Under the pieces are notes generated by a model. The model saw only the letters and a list, made by a program, of their open reading frames with translations, was not told the DNA's origin and did not search any database. Below are positions 31,924 through 41,823 of a DNA stretch of 64,000 nucleotides, one piece after another (positions within the stretch are counted from its first letter, which is position 1; the number at the start of each line of letters is the position of its first letter). Source of the stretch: Denitromonas iodatirespirans (GTDB lineage Bacteria > Pseudomonadota > Gammaproteobacteria > Burkholderiales > Rhodocyclaceae). Location: NCBI RefSeq assembly GCF_018524365.1, contig NZ_JAEKFT010000006.1:186001-250000 (forward strand), in the 5' to 3' direction. A program made the position numbers and the translations under genes.

Positions 31924-33764
31924 CACGCCACCCCGCCCAGATACGCTTCGAGCACCGCCGGATTCTTCTGCACCTCTTCCGGCAGGCCTTCGGCGATCTT
32001 CTCGCCGAACTCCATCACCACCACCCGATCGACCAGGCCCATCACGAAGTCCATGTCGTGCTCGACCAGCAGGATCGCCATGCCCTCGCCGCGCAGCTTG
32101 CGCAGCAACTCGGCGAGGATCTGCTTCTCGCGATAGCGCAGACCGGCGGCCGGCTCGTCGAGCAGCAGCAGGCAGGGGTCGGAACACAGCGCACGGGCGA
32201 TCTCCAGGATGCGCTGCTGGCCCAGCGCCAGCGAGCCGGCGGCGTCGAACATGTGCTCGGCCAGGCCGACGCGCTCGATCTGGCGTGCCGCCTCGGCGAG
32301 CAGGCGCGCCTCCTCGGCCCGGTCCAGCCGCCAGGCGGCGGGCAGCACCGATTTGCTGCCGCGCATGTGTGCGCCGATGGCTACGTTCTCCAGCACGCTC
32401 ATCTCCGGCAGCAGGCGCACATGCTGGAAGGTGCGGCTCATGCCCATGCGCGCCACCTCGCGGGCGGTCTTGCCGGCCACGTCCTGGCCGCGGAACAGCA
32501 CCTCGCCCGAGGTCGGCGTATCGACACCCGAGACCTGGTTGAACATGGTGCTCTTGCCCGCACCGTTGGGGCCGATCAGGGCCAGGATCTCGCCGGCGGC
32601 GACCGACAGGTTCATGGTGTTGTTGGCCACCAGCCCGCCGAACTTGCGTGTCACGTCGATGGCCTGCAGCAGCACCTCGCCGGCGGCCGGCATCTGGCGC
32701 CGCGGCAGGGGGGCGGCACCGGCATCGACCTTGCGCTTGCTGGCGGTATCCGGCCACCAGCGCGCCAGGATCGGCCAGATGCCATTGGGCGCGCGCTGCA
32801 GGATCAAGACCATCATCACGCCGAAAACGATCACCTCGAAGTTGCCCGAGGCGCCGAACAATACCGGCAGGATGTCCTGCAGCCACTGCTTGAGAATCGT
32901 GATCACCGCCGCGCCGATCACCGCCCCCCACACATGGCCGGCACCACCGACCACCGCCATGAAGAGGAACTCGATGCCGATGTGCAGGCCGAAGGGCGTG
33001 GGGTTCACAAAGCGCTGCATGTGCGCATACAGCCAGCCCGAGGCGGCCGCATGCAGGGCGGCGATGACGAAGATGATCATGCGCGAGCGCGAGGTATCCA
33101 CGCCCATCGACTCGGCCATCACCCGCCCGCCCTTGAGCGCGCGGATCGCCCGCCCCTCGCGCGAATCGAGCAGGTTGCGGGTGGTCAGGATGGCCACCAG
33201 CAAAAAGGCCCAGATCAGGTAGAAGATCTCTTCGCCCTCGTTGAGCACCCAGCCGAACAGGCTGATCGGCGGAATCCCGCTCAGGCCGGTGTGGCCGCCC
33301 AGCACCTCCATGGTGCCGAACAGGAAATACAGGCTGATGCCCCAGGCGATGGTGCCCAGTGGCAGGTAGTGGCCGGACAGCTTGAGCGTGAGCGAGCCGA
33401 GCACCACGGCCACCACGGCCGTCAGCAACAGCCCGATGATCAGCGCCAGCCAGGGCGAGCCGCCCGCCCAGGCCAGCCAGGCCGGCAGATGCTCGCTGGT
33501 GGTGAGCACCGCGGTGGTGTAGGCCCCGAGCCCAACGAAGGCCCCCTGGCCGAAGGACGTGAGCCCGCCAACACCGGTGAGCAGCACCAGGCCCAGCGCC
33601 ACCATGGCGTAGAGGCCGATGTAGTTGAGCAAGGTCACATAGAACGGCGACAGCGTCACCGGCACGAAGACCAGCAGCACCAGCAGCAGCCACGGTAGGG
33701 CACGCACCAGCGGCACCTTGCCGGTGACCGGTGCCGGCACGGCGGAGGAACGGGGATTGCTCAT
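31923..33764 (-). CDS. livMG: Fused LivM permease - LivG ATPase
   Basis: 613-residue fusion of two ABC subunits normally made separately. Residues 1 to about 330 are a LivM permease with roughly ten helices and the motif [17 protein letters not shown]. After a short linker ([14 protein letters not shown]), residues 355-613 are a LivG ATPase: Walker [10 protein letters not shown], signature [15 protein letters not shown], Walker [12 protein letters not shown] and the C-terminal AYLGG ending. No stop or frameshift lies in the linker, so the fusion is real in this sequence. It overlaps livH by four bases and livF by one. Such fusions occur in some HAAT transporters of aromatic degraders. Confidence 0.92.
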
Positions 33765-34798
33765 TCATCTTCCTCCACGTGATGGCTGGTCAGCGAGCGC
33801 CACACCAGCACCGGGATGATCAGGGTGAACACGATGACTTCCTTGTAGGCACTGGCCCAGAAGGACGAAAAGGCTTCCAGCACGCCGACCAGGATCGCGC
33901 CCAGCGCCGCGATCGGGTAGCTGGCCAGGCCGCCGATGATGGCGGCGACGAAGCCCTTCAGGCCGATCAGGAAGCCGGTGTCGTAGTAGATGGTGGCGAT
34001 CGGTGCGACCAGCACGCCCGACAGCGCACCGATCAGCGCCGCCAGCATGAAGGTCAACCGCCCAGCCAGCGCCGGCGAGATGCCCATCAGGCGGGCGCCG
34101 GCACGGTTGATGGCGGTGGCGCGCAAGGCCTTGCCGTAGATCGTTCGGTTGAAGAACAGGGCCAGCGCAATGATCAGCCCCAGCGAGGTGCCGATCACCC
34201 ACAGCGACTGGCCGGAGACCATCATCGGCCCCACCGTGAAACTGGCATCCGAAAAGGACGAGGTCCGCGAGCCTTCGGCGCCGAAGAACAGCAGGCCGAG
34301 GCCGACCATGGCCACATGCACCGCCACCGACACGATCAGCAGGATCAGCACCGAGGCCTCGGCCACCGGCTGGTAGGCGATGCGGTAGATCATCGGCCCC
34401 AGCGGCACCACCACCGCCAGGGTCAGCAGCACCTTGGCCGCCAGCGGCCAGGTGTCGGTGCTCGTGGTGCGCATCAGCAGCAGCAGCGCCAGCGGATAGA
34501 GGATGTTGGCGGCCACCACCTGCAGCAGCCGCGCCATGCCGCCGCGACGCAGCGCATCGAGGCCGTCGAGCGCCACCACCAACACGCCGGCACCGAGCAG
34601 CAGCCACAGCGTGCCGGGCAGGCGGCCCGCTTCGATCATCGCCAGGGTCAGCGCGCCATAGGCGACGAACTCTCCCTGCGGGATGAAGATCACCCGGGTC
34701 ACCGCGAACACCAGTACCAGGGCCAGGGCCAGCAGCGCGTAGATGGCGCCGTTGGTCACCCCGTCCTGCCCGAGCAACATTGCAATTTCCAGATCCAT
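33761..34798 (-). CDS. livH: Branched-chain amino acid-type ABC permease LivH
   Basis: 345-residue inner-membrane permease with eight or nine helices. It starts [23 protein letters not shown], with [15 protein letters not shown] in the first half and [13 protein letters not shown] late, all LivH features. The upstream open frame to 34903 is intergenic-like and is excluded. It overlaps livM-G by four bases. A 139-base gap with two hairpins separates it from the substrate-binding protein gene. Confidence 0.9.
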   Translation of the reverse strand: MDLEIAMLLGQDGVTNGAIYALLALALVLVFAVTRVIFIPQGEFVAYGALTLAMIEAGRLPGTLWLLLGAGVLVVALDGLDALRRGGMARLLQVVAANILYPLALLLLMRTTSTDTWPLAAKVLLTLAVVVPLGPMIYRIAYQPVAEASVLILLIVSVAVHVAMVGLGLLFFGAEGSRTSSFSDASFTVGPMMVSGQSLWVIGTSLGLIIALALFFNRTIYGKALRATAINRAGARLMGISPALAGRLTFMLAALIGALSGVLVAPIATIYYDTGFLIGLKGFVAAIIGGLASYPIAALGAILVGVLEAFSSFWASAYKEVIVFTLIIPVLVWRSLTSHHVEEDE

Positions 34799-34860
34799 GG
34801 GACGAACCCCGTGTGCCACCGACCGCCGGCGCGCCTGCGCCGCCAAGCCTCGGCCTGACT

Positions 34861-34925
34861 CGACTCGACCCCGCGCCGATGGCGCGGGCATCCCGGCCCT
34901 CACGCACGGCAGCGCCGTGCGCGAG
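34861..34925 (-). other. Paired hairpins between the substrate-binding protein gene and livH
   Basis: Two perfect stems lie close together: CCCGCGCC with GGCGCGGG around GAT (34870-34888), and GCACGGC with GCCGTGC around AGC (34904-34920). Such intercistronic structures often protect the upstream mRNA of an abundant binding protein or reduce readthrough into the permease genes. There is no U run, so they are not plain terminators. Confidence 0.5.
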
Positions 34926-34937
34926 GGGTATCGGCAC

Positions 34938-36089
34938 TTACTTCACCATCTGCCAGCTACCGCCCTTGATCTGCACCATCACACGCGAGCGCTGATCCAG
35001 GCCGAGGTGGTCGGTCGGGCTCATGTTGAAGATGCCGTGGGCACCGGCCACTTCCTTCAGGCCTTCGAGCGAATCGCGCAGCGCGGCACGGAATTCCGGC
35101 GTGCCAGGCTGGGCGCTCTTGAGTGCGCCGGGCACGGCATTGACCAGCAAGGTGCCGGCATCCCAGGCATGCGCGCCAAAGGTCGACACGCTGCCCTTGC
35201 CGAAGGCCGCCTCGTACTTGCTCACGTAGTCCTGGGCGGTCTTGCGCACCGGGTTGTCGGCCGGCAGCTGGTCGGCCACCAGCACCGGCCCGGCGGGCAG
35301 GAAGGTGCCTTCGCAGTCGGCGCCGCACACGCGCAGGAAGTCGTTGTTGGCCACGCCATGGGTCTGGTAGACCTTGCCCGCGTAGCCACGCTGCTTGAGG
35401 GTCTTCTGCGGCAGGGCGGCCGGCGTGCCGGAACCGGCGATGAGAACGGCGTCGGGCTTGGCGGCATACAGCTTGAGCACCTGGCCGGTGACCGAGGTGT
35501 CCGAGCGCTTGTAGCGCTCGTTGGCCACGATCTTCAGCTTGCGCGCTTCGGCAATCGCCGAGAACTGCTGCCACCAGCCTTCGCCGTAGGCATCGTCGAA
35601 GCCGATGAAGCCGACCGTCTTCACGCCGGCATCGACCATGTGCGAGACGATGGCGGTGGCCATCTGCTGGTCGTTCTGCGGGGTCTTGAAGACCCAGCGG
35701 CGCTTGTCGTCGACCGGGTCGACGATCTTGCTCGAGGCGGCCATGGAGATCATCGGCGTCTTCGACTCGGCCGCCACATCGATCATGGCCAGCGAGTTGG
35801 GGGTGATGGTCGAGCCGATCACCACGTCCACCTTGTCTTCGGAGATCAGCTTGCGGATGTTCTTGACCGCCGTGGTGGTGTCCGAGGCGTCGTCGAGGAC
35901 GATGTAGTTCACCTTCTGGCCAGCGATGGTCTTCGGCATCAGGGTGAGGGTGTTCTTTTCCGGAATGCCCAGGGAAGCGGCCGGGCCGGTGGCCGACACC
36001 GACACGCCCACGGTGATGTCGGCCCAGGCTGCGCCGCTTGCGAAAGCCAGCCCGAATGCGGCCGCCATGATGGTCTTGTGCTTTTTCAT
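34938..36089 (-). CDS. ABC transporter substrate-binding protein (HAAT/LivK family)
   Basis: 383-residue periplasmic binding protein. Signal peptide 1-23 (ends GAAWA), then DITVGVSVSATGPAASLG and two Cys in VCGADCEGTF that could form a disulfide. It heads the liv-like unit with livH, livM-G and livF. It lies between this transporter and the thiolase of the phenylacetate cluster, on the same strand, so phenylacetate or a related aromatic is a reasonable ligand guess. Homologues in several aromatic degraders sit in such clusters, but the ligand cannot be read from the sequence. Confidence 0.9.
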   Translation of the reverse strand: MKKHKTIMAAAFGLAFASGAAWADITVGVSVSATGPAASLGIPEKNTLTLMPKTIAGQKVNYIVLDDASDTTTAVKNIRKLISEDKVDVVIGSTITPNSLAMIDVAAESKTPMISMAASSKIVDPVDDKRRWVFKTPQNDQQMATAIVSHMVDAGVKTVGFIGFDDAYGEGWWQQFSAIAEARKLKIVANERYKRSDTSVTGQVLKLYAAKPDAVLIAGSGTPAALPQKTLKQRGYAGKVYQTHGVANNDFLRVCGADCEGTFLPAGPVLVADQLPADNPVRKTAQDYVSKYEAAFGKGSVSTFGAHAWDAGTLLVNAVPGALKSAQPGTPEFRAALRDSLEGLKEVAGAHGIFNMSPTDHLGLDQRSRVMVQIKGGSWQMVK

Positions 36090-36159
36090 GTTGTCTCCTC
36101 CTGGTTGTCATCGGCGGGCCCGCTTACCGCATCGGACCGCCGTCAAAAATTACCACATA

Positions 36160-36173
36160 GCAAATCGATTTGC
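36160..36173. promoter_or_regulatory. Perfect 14-bp palindrome upstream of the transporter unit
   Basis: GCAAATCGATTTGC, a perfect palindrome in AT-rich DNA, lies 70 bases before the substrate-binding protein start and just after the thiolase stop. Probably an operator for the transporter genes. It is not similar to the TetR-type site at the paaN promoter, so another regulator may bind. Confidence 0.45.
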
Positions 36174-36178
36174 GGTTA

Positions 36179-37384
36179 TTAAATTCGCTCGATCACCAGG
36201 GCGATGCCCTGCCCCACGCCGATGCACATCGTCGCCAGCCCATAGCGCCCGCCGCTCGCCTCCAGCTGGCGCAGCGCCGTCAGCGCCAGCCGTGCGCCCG
36301 AAGCGCCCAGCGGATGACCGATGGCGATCGCTCCACCATTCGGATTGACCTGCGCCGCATCGTCGGCCAGCCCGAGCTGGCGCAGCACCGCCAGGCCCTG
36401 GGCGGCAAAGGCTTCGTTGAGTTCGATCACGTCCATCTGATCGATCGTCAGCCCGGCCAGCGCCAGCGCCTTCTTCGCCGCCGGCGCCGGGCCGATGCCC
36501 ATGATGCGCGGCGCGACCCCGGCCGTGGCCATGGCCACCACCCGGCCGCGCGGCGTCAGCCCGTATTGCTCGGCGGCCGCGCGATTGGCCAGCAGCAGCG
36601 CCACCGAGCCGTCGTTCACCCCCGAAGCGTTGCCGGCGGTCACCGTGCCGTCAGGGCGCACCACGCCCTTGAGCCGGCCGAGCGCTTCGAGCGAGGTCTC
36701 GCGCGGATGCTCGTCCACGCTCACCACCACCGGGTCGCCCTTTTTCTGCGGGATGGTCACCGGCACCAATTCGCCGTCGAAGAAGCCGCGCGCGGCCGCC
36801 CCGGCGTAGCGTTGCTGGCTGCGCAGGGCGAAGGCGTCCTGGTCGGCACGATCAATGTCAAATTCGTCGGCCACGTTCTCGGCCGTCTCGGGCATCGAGT
36901 CGATGCCGTACTCGGCCTTGAGCTTCGCGTTCACGAAGCGCCAGCCGATGGTGGTGTCCTCGATCTTGGCGCTGCGCGAGAAGGCGCTGTCGGCCTTGGC
37001 CAGTACGAAGGGCGCGCGGCTCATGCTCTCGACACCGCCGGCGATCATCAGCTGCGCTTCGCCGCAGCGGATGGCGCGCGCCGCGGTGCCGATGGCGTCC
37101 AGCCCCGAGCCGCACAGGCGGTTGAGCGTGGCACCGGGCACGTCCACCGGCAGTCCGGCGAGCAGACCGGCCATGCGGGCCACGTTGCGGTTGTCTTCAC
37201 CGGCCTGATTGGCGCAGCCGTAGTAGATATCGTCCACCGCGGCCCAGTCGACGCCGCGGTTGCGCGCGATGAGCGCACGGATGGGGATCGCCGCCAGATC
37301 GTCGGCACGCACGCCGGACAGCGCGCCGCCGTAGCGGCCAAAGGGCGTGCGAACGCCGTCACAGATCAACACGTCATGCAGCAC
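36179..37384 (-). CDS. pcaF: 3-oxoadipyl-CoA thiolase
   Basis: 401-residue thiolase that cleaves 3-oxoadipyl-CoA to succinyl-CoA and acetyl-CoA, and in the phenylacetate route also the 3-oxo-5,6-dehydrosuberyl-CoA intermediate (PaaJ role). The acyl-Cys motif NRLCGSGLDAIGTAARAI, the His motif NEAFAAQ and the C-terminal active site MCIGVGQG are all present. The pattern VRTPFGRYGGALSGVRADDL is typical of PcaF/PaaJ. It lies between the TetR regulator and the transporter genes, in line with the paa operon. Confidence 0.93.
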   Translation of the reverse strand: MLHDVLICDGVRTPFGRYGGALSGVRADDLAAIPIRALIARNRGVDWAAVDDIYYGCANQAGEDNRNVARMAGLLAGLPVDVPGATLNRLCGSGLDAIGTAARAIRCGEAQLMIAGGVESMSRAPFVLAKADSAFSRSAKIEDTTIGWRFVNAKLKAEYGIDSMPETAENVADEFDIDRADQDAFALRSQQRYAGAAARGFFDGELVPVTIPQKKGDPVVVSVDEHPRETSLEALGRLKGVVRPDGTVTAGNASGVNDGSVALLLANRAAAEQYGLTPRGRVVAMATAGVAPRIMGIGPAPAAKKALALAGLTIDQMDVIELNEAFAAQGLAVLRQLGLADDAAQVNPNGGAIAIGHPLGASGARLALTALRQLEASGGRYGLATMCIGVGQGIALVIERI

Positions 37385-37448
37385 ATCGGTCTCCCGCGAT
37401 GTGCCCGACGACGTGTCGCCACCGGCCTGCGGGCCGGTGCGCGCCGCG

Positions 37449-38072
37449 TCAGGCGGGCACGTTGTTGTGTTTGTGCTCGCCGAGCGTGCCGTGCACCCCG
37501 TTGAGCAAAATGCCGGTCACCAGCGGCGCCATGTCCTCGTAGGTCAGCGGGCCGTTGGCGCGCAGCCAGGTGAAGGTCCAGTTCATCATGCCGAACAGGA
37601 TCATCGCCACGACCTTGTCCAGGCCCTTGTCGCTGACCCCCGGCTCGACCGCCGCCACCGCCCGTGCGAAGGCCGCAACCACCGCCCGTTCCTTGTCGGC
37701 CACCTGCTGGCGCGGCGCCTCGTCCAGATGACGCACGTCCTGCACCAGCACCCGGTGATGGCTGTGCGCGGTGGCGTAGGTCTCGAGAAAGCGGGCGATC
37801 AGCCGGCGCAGATGCGCTTCGGGCGGCAGCGCCTCGGATTCGACCTCGTCGACCAGGTCCACCAGGGTGTCCATGTAGCTGTCGGCCACGCTGAACAGCA
37901 TCTCCGCCTTGTCCTTGGCATAGTGGTAGAGCAGCGGCTTGGAGACGCCGCAGGCGGCCGCCAGCTGGGACATCGAGGTGGCGTGGAAGCCCTTGTCGGC
38001 AAACAGCTCCGCCGCCTTCGAGAGGATCGCGTTGCGTTGCTGGTCGTGAGTCGCTGCTTTGGTTCGTGCCAT
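37449..38072 (-). CDS. paaR: TetR family regulator of phenylacetate genes (PaaR-type)
   Basis: 207-residue TetR repressor. The helix-turn-helix spans about residues 15-60 (FADKGFHATSMSQLAAACGV, then SKPLLYHYAKDKAEML). The C-terminal domain would bind the effector, probably phenylacetyl-CoA. It lies between paaE and the thiolase gene. A near-perfect palindrome of the kind TetR proteins use overlaps the paaN promoter (46262-46281). The paa regulator in betaproteobacteria is of this family, unlike the GntR-type PaaX of E. coli. Confidence 0.88.
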   Translation of the reverse strand: MARTKAATHDQQRNAILSKAAELFADKGFHATSMSQLAAACGVSKPLLYHYAKDKAEMLFSVADSYMDTLVDLVDEVESEALPPEAHLRRLIARFLETYATAHSHHRVLVQDVRHLDEAPRQQVADKERAVVAAFARAVAAVEPGVSDKGLDKVVAMILFGMMNWTFTWLRANGPLTYEDMAPLVTGILLNGVHGTLGEHKHNNVPA

Positions 38073-38122
38073 GAGTGTGCTGCCCGTTCGAATGCAAAAC
38101 GCTCACCGGCCGGGGCGCCATC

Positions 38123-39193
38123 TCAACGCTCGTCAAAACTGATGACGACCCGCTCGGTGAGCGGATGGGCCTGACAGGTGAGCACATAGCCGGCGTCCAC
38201 ATCGGTCTGCTCGAGGGCGAAGTTCTTGTCCATGCGGACACGGCCTTCGAGCACCTTGGCGCGGCAGGTGCAGCATACCCCACCCTTGCAGGCATACGGC
38301 AGGTCCATGCCGGCGCCCAGCGCCACGTCGAGGATCGACGGATCGTCCTTGCGGAAGGCCACCTCGCGGCGCAGGCCGTCCTGGATCAGGGTGATGGTCG
38401 CCGCCGCGGCGTCGCCCGGCTCGGCATGATGGGTGGGCGCCGCGTCGGGCACGCCGAAGCGCTCCAGATGAATGTGGCCGGCGTCCATGCCGGCGGCCAA
38501 GAGCGCCGCCTCGACCTCGTCGATCATCGCGCCGGGCCCGCAAATGAAGGCCTCGTCGATGTCATCGACTGGGATCAGCGTGTCGAGGAAGGCGGCCACC
38601 TTGTTCCGGTCGAGCCGACCGTTGAACAGCGGCACGTCCTGCGCCTCGCGCGACAACAGCGAGTAGAAGGTGAAGCGGGTCAGGTAGCGGTTCTTGATGT
38701 CCTCCAGCGCCTCGCCGAACATCACGCTCTTGGTGCCGCGGTTGCCATACACCAGGGTGAAGCGGCTGCCCGGCTCGCGCGCCAGCGTGGTCTTGATCAG
38801 CGAGACGATCGGGGTGATGCCGCTGCCGGCGGCGAAGGCCACGTAGTGCTTGGCGTTGGCGGCGTCGAGCGGGGCATGGAAGCGCCCTTCCGGCGTCATC
38901 ACCTCGACGGTGTCGCCGGCCTTGAGCGCGCCGCTGTTGACCCAGCTGGAGAACAGCCCGCCCTTGACCTGCTTGATCGCCACGCGCAGCTCGCCGTCGT
39001 CGACGCCGGCGCAGATGGAGTAGGAGCGGCGTACGTCCTGGCCGTCGACACGGGCCTTGAGCGTCAGGTGCTGACCCTGCACGAAGCGGTAGTCCTCGGC
39101 CAACTCGGCCGGCACATTGAAGCGCAGGCTCACCGAGTCGGCGGTTTCGCGGCGCACTTCGGCAATCTTGAGGGGGTGGAATTTGGGGTTCAT
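38123..39193 (-). CDS. paaE: Phenylacetyl-CoA epoxidase reductase subunit PaaE
   Basis: 356-residue reductase feeding electrons from NAD(P)H to the PaaABC oxygenase. The N-terminal two thirds is a ferredoxin-NADP reductase module (RRSYSICAG for flavin; FAAGSGITPIVSLI and FICGPGAMIDEV for the nucleotide). The C-terminal domain is a plant-type 2Fe-2S ferredoxin with Cys ligands in CKGGVCCTCRAKV and LTCQ. The start MNPKFHPLKIAEVRR at 39193 is family-like; the longer open frame upstream overlaps paaD and paaC. It lies 20 bases behind paaD. Confidence 0.94.
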   Translation of the reverse strand: MNPKFHPLKIAEVRRETADSVSLRFNVPAELAEDYRFVQGQHLTLKARVDGQDVRRSYSICAGVDDGELRVAIKQVKGGLFSSWVNSGALKAGDTVEVMTPEGRFHAPLDAANAKHYVAFAAGSGITPIVSLIKTTLAREPGSRFTLVYGNRGTKSVMFGEALEDIKNRYLTRFTFYSLLSREAQDVPLFNGRLDRNKVAAFLDTLIPVDDIDEAFICGPGAMIDEVEAALLAAGMDAGHIHLERFGVPDAAPTHHAEPGDAAAATITLIQDGLRREVAFRKDDPSILDVALGAGMDLPYACKGGVCCTCRAKVLEGRVRMDKNFALEQTDVDAGYVLTCQAHPLTERVVISFDER

Positions 39194-39213
39194 GCGGTCT
39201 CTCCCGAGCTTTT

Positions 39214-39702
39214 TTAGATCGGTTTGAAGTATTCGAAGGGCTCGCGGCAGTCTTCGCAGCGATACAGCGACTTGCACGCGGTCGAGCCGAATTCGGACAG
39301 GCGCGTGGTGCGCATCGAGCCGCAGCGCGGGCAGGCCAGGGTGCGCGACATGAAGCGCACCACCTGGGCGCCGCCCGGCGCGGCCGTCTGCGGCGGCACG
39401 ATGCCGTAGGCGCGCAGCTTTTCGCGTGCGCCCTCGGCGATCCAGTCGGTGCTCCAGGCCGGCGACAGGCGGGTTTCGACCGTCACCGCGCCTGCGCCGG
39501 CGGCCTTGAGCGCATCGACGATGCTCTCGGCGATCAGCTCGGTGGCCGGGCAGCCGCTGTAGGTGGGGGTGACCACCACGCGCAAGCCGTCGCCCTCGGC
39601 GACGACCTCGCGCACGATGCCCAGCTCGGTGACCGAGACCACCGGAATCTCCGGGTCTTCCACCGCGTCGAGCGCCTGCCAGGCCTGGGCTTCGGTCAGC
39701 AT
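39214..39702 (-). CDS. paaD: Phenylacetyl-CoA epoxidase accessory subunit PaaD
   Basis: 162-residue protein with an N-terminal MIP18/DUF59 domain (EDPEIPVVSVTELGIVREV, PTYSGCPATELI) and a C-terminal zinc-ribbon-like tail with paired Cys (CPRCG and CEDC). It is thought to help in iron-centre maturation of the epoxidase. The ATG at 39702 is used. A GTG at 39714 overlapping the paaC stop (GTGA) is an equally plausible start giving four more residues. Confidence 0.92.
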   Translation of the reverse strand: MLTEAQAWQALDAVEDPEIPVVSVTELGIVREVVAEGDGLRVVVTPTYSGCPATELIAESIVDALKAAGAGAVTVETRLSPAWSTDWIAEGAREKLRAYGIVPPQTAAPGGAQVVRFMSRTLACPRCGSMRTTRLSEFGSTACKSLYRCEDCREPFEYFKPI

Positions 39703-39710
39703 CGCGACGC

Positions 39711-40490
39711 TCACCACTTGGCGCCGGGGAAGCTGCGCGGCAGGTGCTGCATGTGCGCCAGCAGATGGCCCATGTATTCGCTGTGGCGGCCGAACTTGCC
39801 GGTGCTCTGGAAGGGTGTGCGCGCCGGCACGGTGAGCGTGGCGTGCTGGAGCACCGGCAGCACGGCGGCTTCCCAGTCCGCGGCCAGCTCGCTCCAGGCC
39901 GGGCCGATGCCGGCAGCGGACACCGCGTCGTCGGTGGCGTTGGGGGCGAACAGCTCGTTGGTGTAGGGCCACAGCACATCGAGCGCGGCCTGGGCGCGCC
40001 GATGGCTCTCCTCGGTGCCGTCGCCGAGGCGGATCACCCAGTCGCCGGTGTGCTCGGCGTGGTAGCGCGCTTCCTTCAGGCTCTTGGCGGCGATGGCGGC
40101 CAGCTCCAGATCGCCCGAGCCGCCCAGACGATCCCACAGCAGCAGCGAAAAGCTGCCGAGCAGGAAGGCCTTGAGAATGGTGTGGGCGAAGTCCGTGTTG
40201 GGCATCTCGCACAGCGTCGGATTGCGGTACTCGCCCTCGTGGCGCAGGAAGGCCAGCGCATCTTCGTCGCGCCCCTGGCCTTCGAGCTTGCCGGCGTGGC
40301 TGAGCAGCAGGCGCGCCTGGCCGATGAGATCGAGCGCCATGTTGGCCATGGCCATGTCTTCTTCGAGCACCGGCGCGTGGCCGCACCATTCGGACAGGCG
40401 CTGGCCGTGGATCAGCGCGGCATCGCCGAGGCGCAGCACGTACTCCAGGTGCTCGGGGGTGGTCTGCATCGTCATTTGCGCCCCCATCAC
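39711..40490 (-). CDS. paaC: Phenylacetyl-CoA epoxidase structural subunit PaaC
   Basis: 259-residue ferritin-like helical subunit that pairs with catalytic PaaA. Typical segments: EYVLRLGDAALIHGQRLSEW, ALDLIGQARLLLSHA, RYHAEHTGDWVIRLGDGTEE and LTVPARTPFQSTGKFGRHSE. It overlaps paaB by four bases and touches paaD, so translation is coupled. Several Met codons near the start (MMGAQMTMQT) leave the exact N-terminus uncertain by a few residues. Confidence 0.94.
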   Translation of the reverse strand: MMGAQMTMQTTPEHLEYVLRLGDAALIHGQRLSEWCGHAPVLEEDMAMANMALDLIGQARLLLSHAGKLEGQGRDEDALAFLRHEGEYRNPTLCEMPNTDFAHTILKAFLLGSFSLLLWDRLGGSGDLELAAIAAKSLKEARYHAEHTGDWVIRLGDGTEESHRRAQAALDVLWPYTNELFAPNATDDAVSAAGIGPAWSELAADWEAAVLPVLQHATLTVPARTPFQSTGKFGRHSEYMGHLLAHMQHLPRSFPGAKW

Positions 40491-40774
40491 ATGTGGTCCA
40501 CTTCGTCGGGCAGCTTGTAGAAGGTCGGATGCCGGTAGATCTTGTCTTCGGCCGGGTCGAACAGCTCGGGCTTGGCGTCCGGGTCGGAAGCGACGATGTC
40601 CGAGGCCTTCACGGCCCAGATCGACACGCCTTCCTGGCGGCGGGTGTACACATCACGCGCAACCTGCAGGGCCATGCGCGCGTCGGTGGCATGCACGCTG
40701 CCACAGTGCTTGTGATCGAGGCCGTTCCTGCTGCGGACGAAGATCTCCCACAGCGGCCATTCCTTGCGTTCCAT
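40487..40774 (-). CDS. paaB: Phenylacetyl-CoA epoxidase subunit PaaB
   Basis: 95-residue subunit, start MERKEWPLWEIFVRSRNGL, then HKHCGSVHATDARMAL and ARDVYTRRQEG. These are characteristic of PaaB, which bridges PaaAC heterodimers. The start at 40774 follows GGAG by eight bases; an ATG four codons upstream is also in frame. It overlaps paaC by four bases at its 3' end and is 20 bases behind paaA. Confidence 0.94.
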   Translation of the reverse strand: MERKEWPLWEIFVRSRNGLDHKHCGSVHATDARMALQVARDVYTRRQEGVSIWAVKASDIVASDPDAKPELFDPAEDKIYRHPTFYKLPDEVDHM

Positions 40775-40794
40775 AGTGTTCTCCATTGTCTTAG

Positions 40795-41796
40795 TCAGGC
40801 CGCGGCCTTCTCGCGGGCCGCCTGTTTTTCGGCATGGGCGATCGCCGCCTCGCGCACCCAGGCGCCGTCTTCCCAGGCCTTGACGCGGGTCGCCAGGCGG
40901 TCGACGTTGCACTGGCCGTGGCCATTGACCACGTTCCAGAATTCGTCCCAGTCGATGGTGCCGAAGTCGTAGTGGCCACGGTCCTCGTTCCACTTGAGAT
41001 CCGGGTCGGGCAGCGTGACGCCGAGCACCTTGGCCTGGGGCACCGTGGCGTCGACGAACTTCTGGCGCAGCTCGTCGTTGGAGATGCGCTTGATGCCCCA
41101 GCGCATGCTCTGGCCGGAGTTGGGCGAGTCGGCGTCATGCGGGCCGAACATCATCAGCGACGGCCACCACCAGCGATTGACCGCGTCCTGCACCATCTCG
41201 CGCTGCGCCTCGGTGCCGCCCATCATCGCCAGCAGGGCGTCGAAGCCCTGGCGCTGATGGAAGGACTCCTCCTTGCACACCCGCACCATGGCGCGGGCAT
41301 AGGGGCCGTAGCTGCACTTGCACAGCGGGATCTGGTTCATGATCGCCGCGCCGTCGACCAGCCAGCCGATCACGCCCACGTCGGCCCAGGTCAGCGTCGG
41401 GTAGTTGAAGATCGAGCTGTACTTGGCCTTGCCCGAGAGCAGCGCCTCGGTCAATTCATCGCGCGACACGCCCAGCGTCTCGGCGGCGGCATAGAGGTAG
41501 AGGCCGTGGCCGCCTTCGTCCTGCACCTTGGCCAGCAGGATGGCCTTGCGCTTGAGGCTGGGCGCACGGCTGATCCAGTTGCCCTCGGGCAGCATGCCGA
41601 CGATCTCGGAATGCGCATGCTGGCTGATCTGGCGGATCAGCGTCTTGCGATAGGCCTCGGGCATCCAGTCCTTGGCTTCGATGGTCGCGCCGGCGTCGAT
41701 GCGCGCGTCGAACTCGGCCTGGTAGGCGGCGTTCTCGACCGCATCGGGCTTGCCCTTGGGCTGCTGGCCGGGGATGTCGAGTGCTTGGGTATACAT
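40795..41796 (-). CDS. paaA: Phenylacetyl-CoA epoxidase catalytic subunit PaaA
   Basis: 333-residue di-iron oxygenase subunit that makes the ring 1,2-epoxide of phenylacetyl-CoA. The carboxylate and His ligands are in segments such as [27 protein letters not shown] and [11 protein letters not shown]. The start [12 protein letters not shown] has AAGGAG about eight bases before it. It is the first gene of paaABCDE, separated from paaK by 147 bases that contain a long imperfect inverted repeat. Confidence 0.95.
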   Translation of the reverse strand: MYTQALDIPGQQPKGKPDAVENAAYQAEFDARIDAGATIEAKDWMPEAYRKTLIRQISQHAHSEIVGMLPEGNWISRAPSLKRKAILLAKVQDEGGHGLYLYAAAETLGVSRDELTEALLSGKAKYSSIFNYPTLTWADVGVIGWLVDGAAIMNQIPLCKCSYGPYARAMVRVCKEESFHQRQGFDALLAMMGGTEAQREMVQDAVNRWWWPSLMMFGPHDADSPNSGQSMRWGIKRISNDELRQKFVDATVPQAKVLGVTLPDPDLKWNEDRGHYDFGTIDWDEFWNVVNGHGQCNVDRLATRVKAWEDGAWVREAAIAHAEKQAAREKAAA

Positions 41797-41823
41797 TGAG
41801 CGCTCCTTAATCAAATTTCAGCG

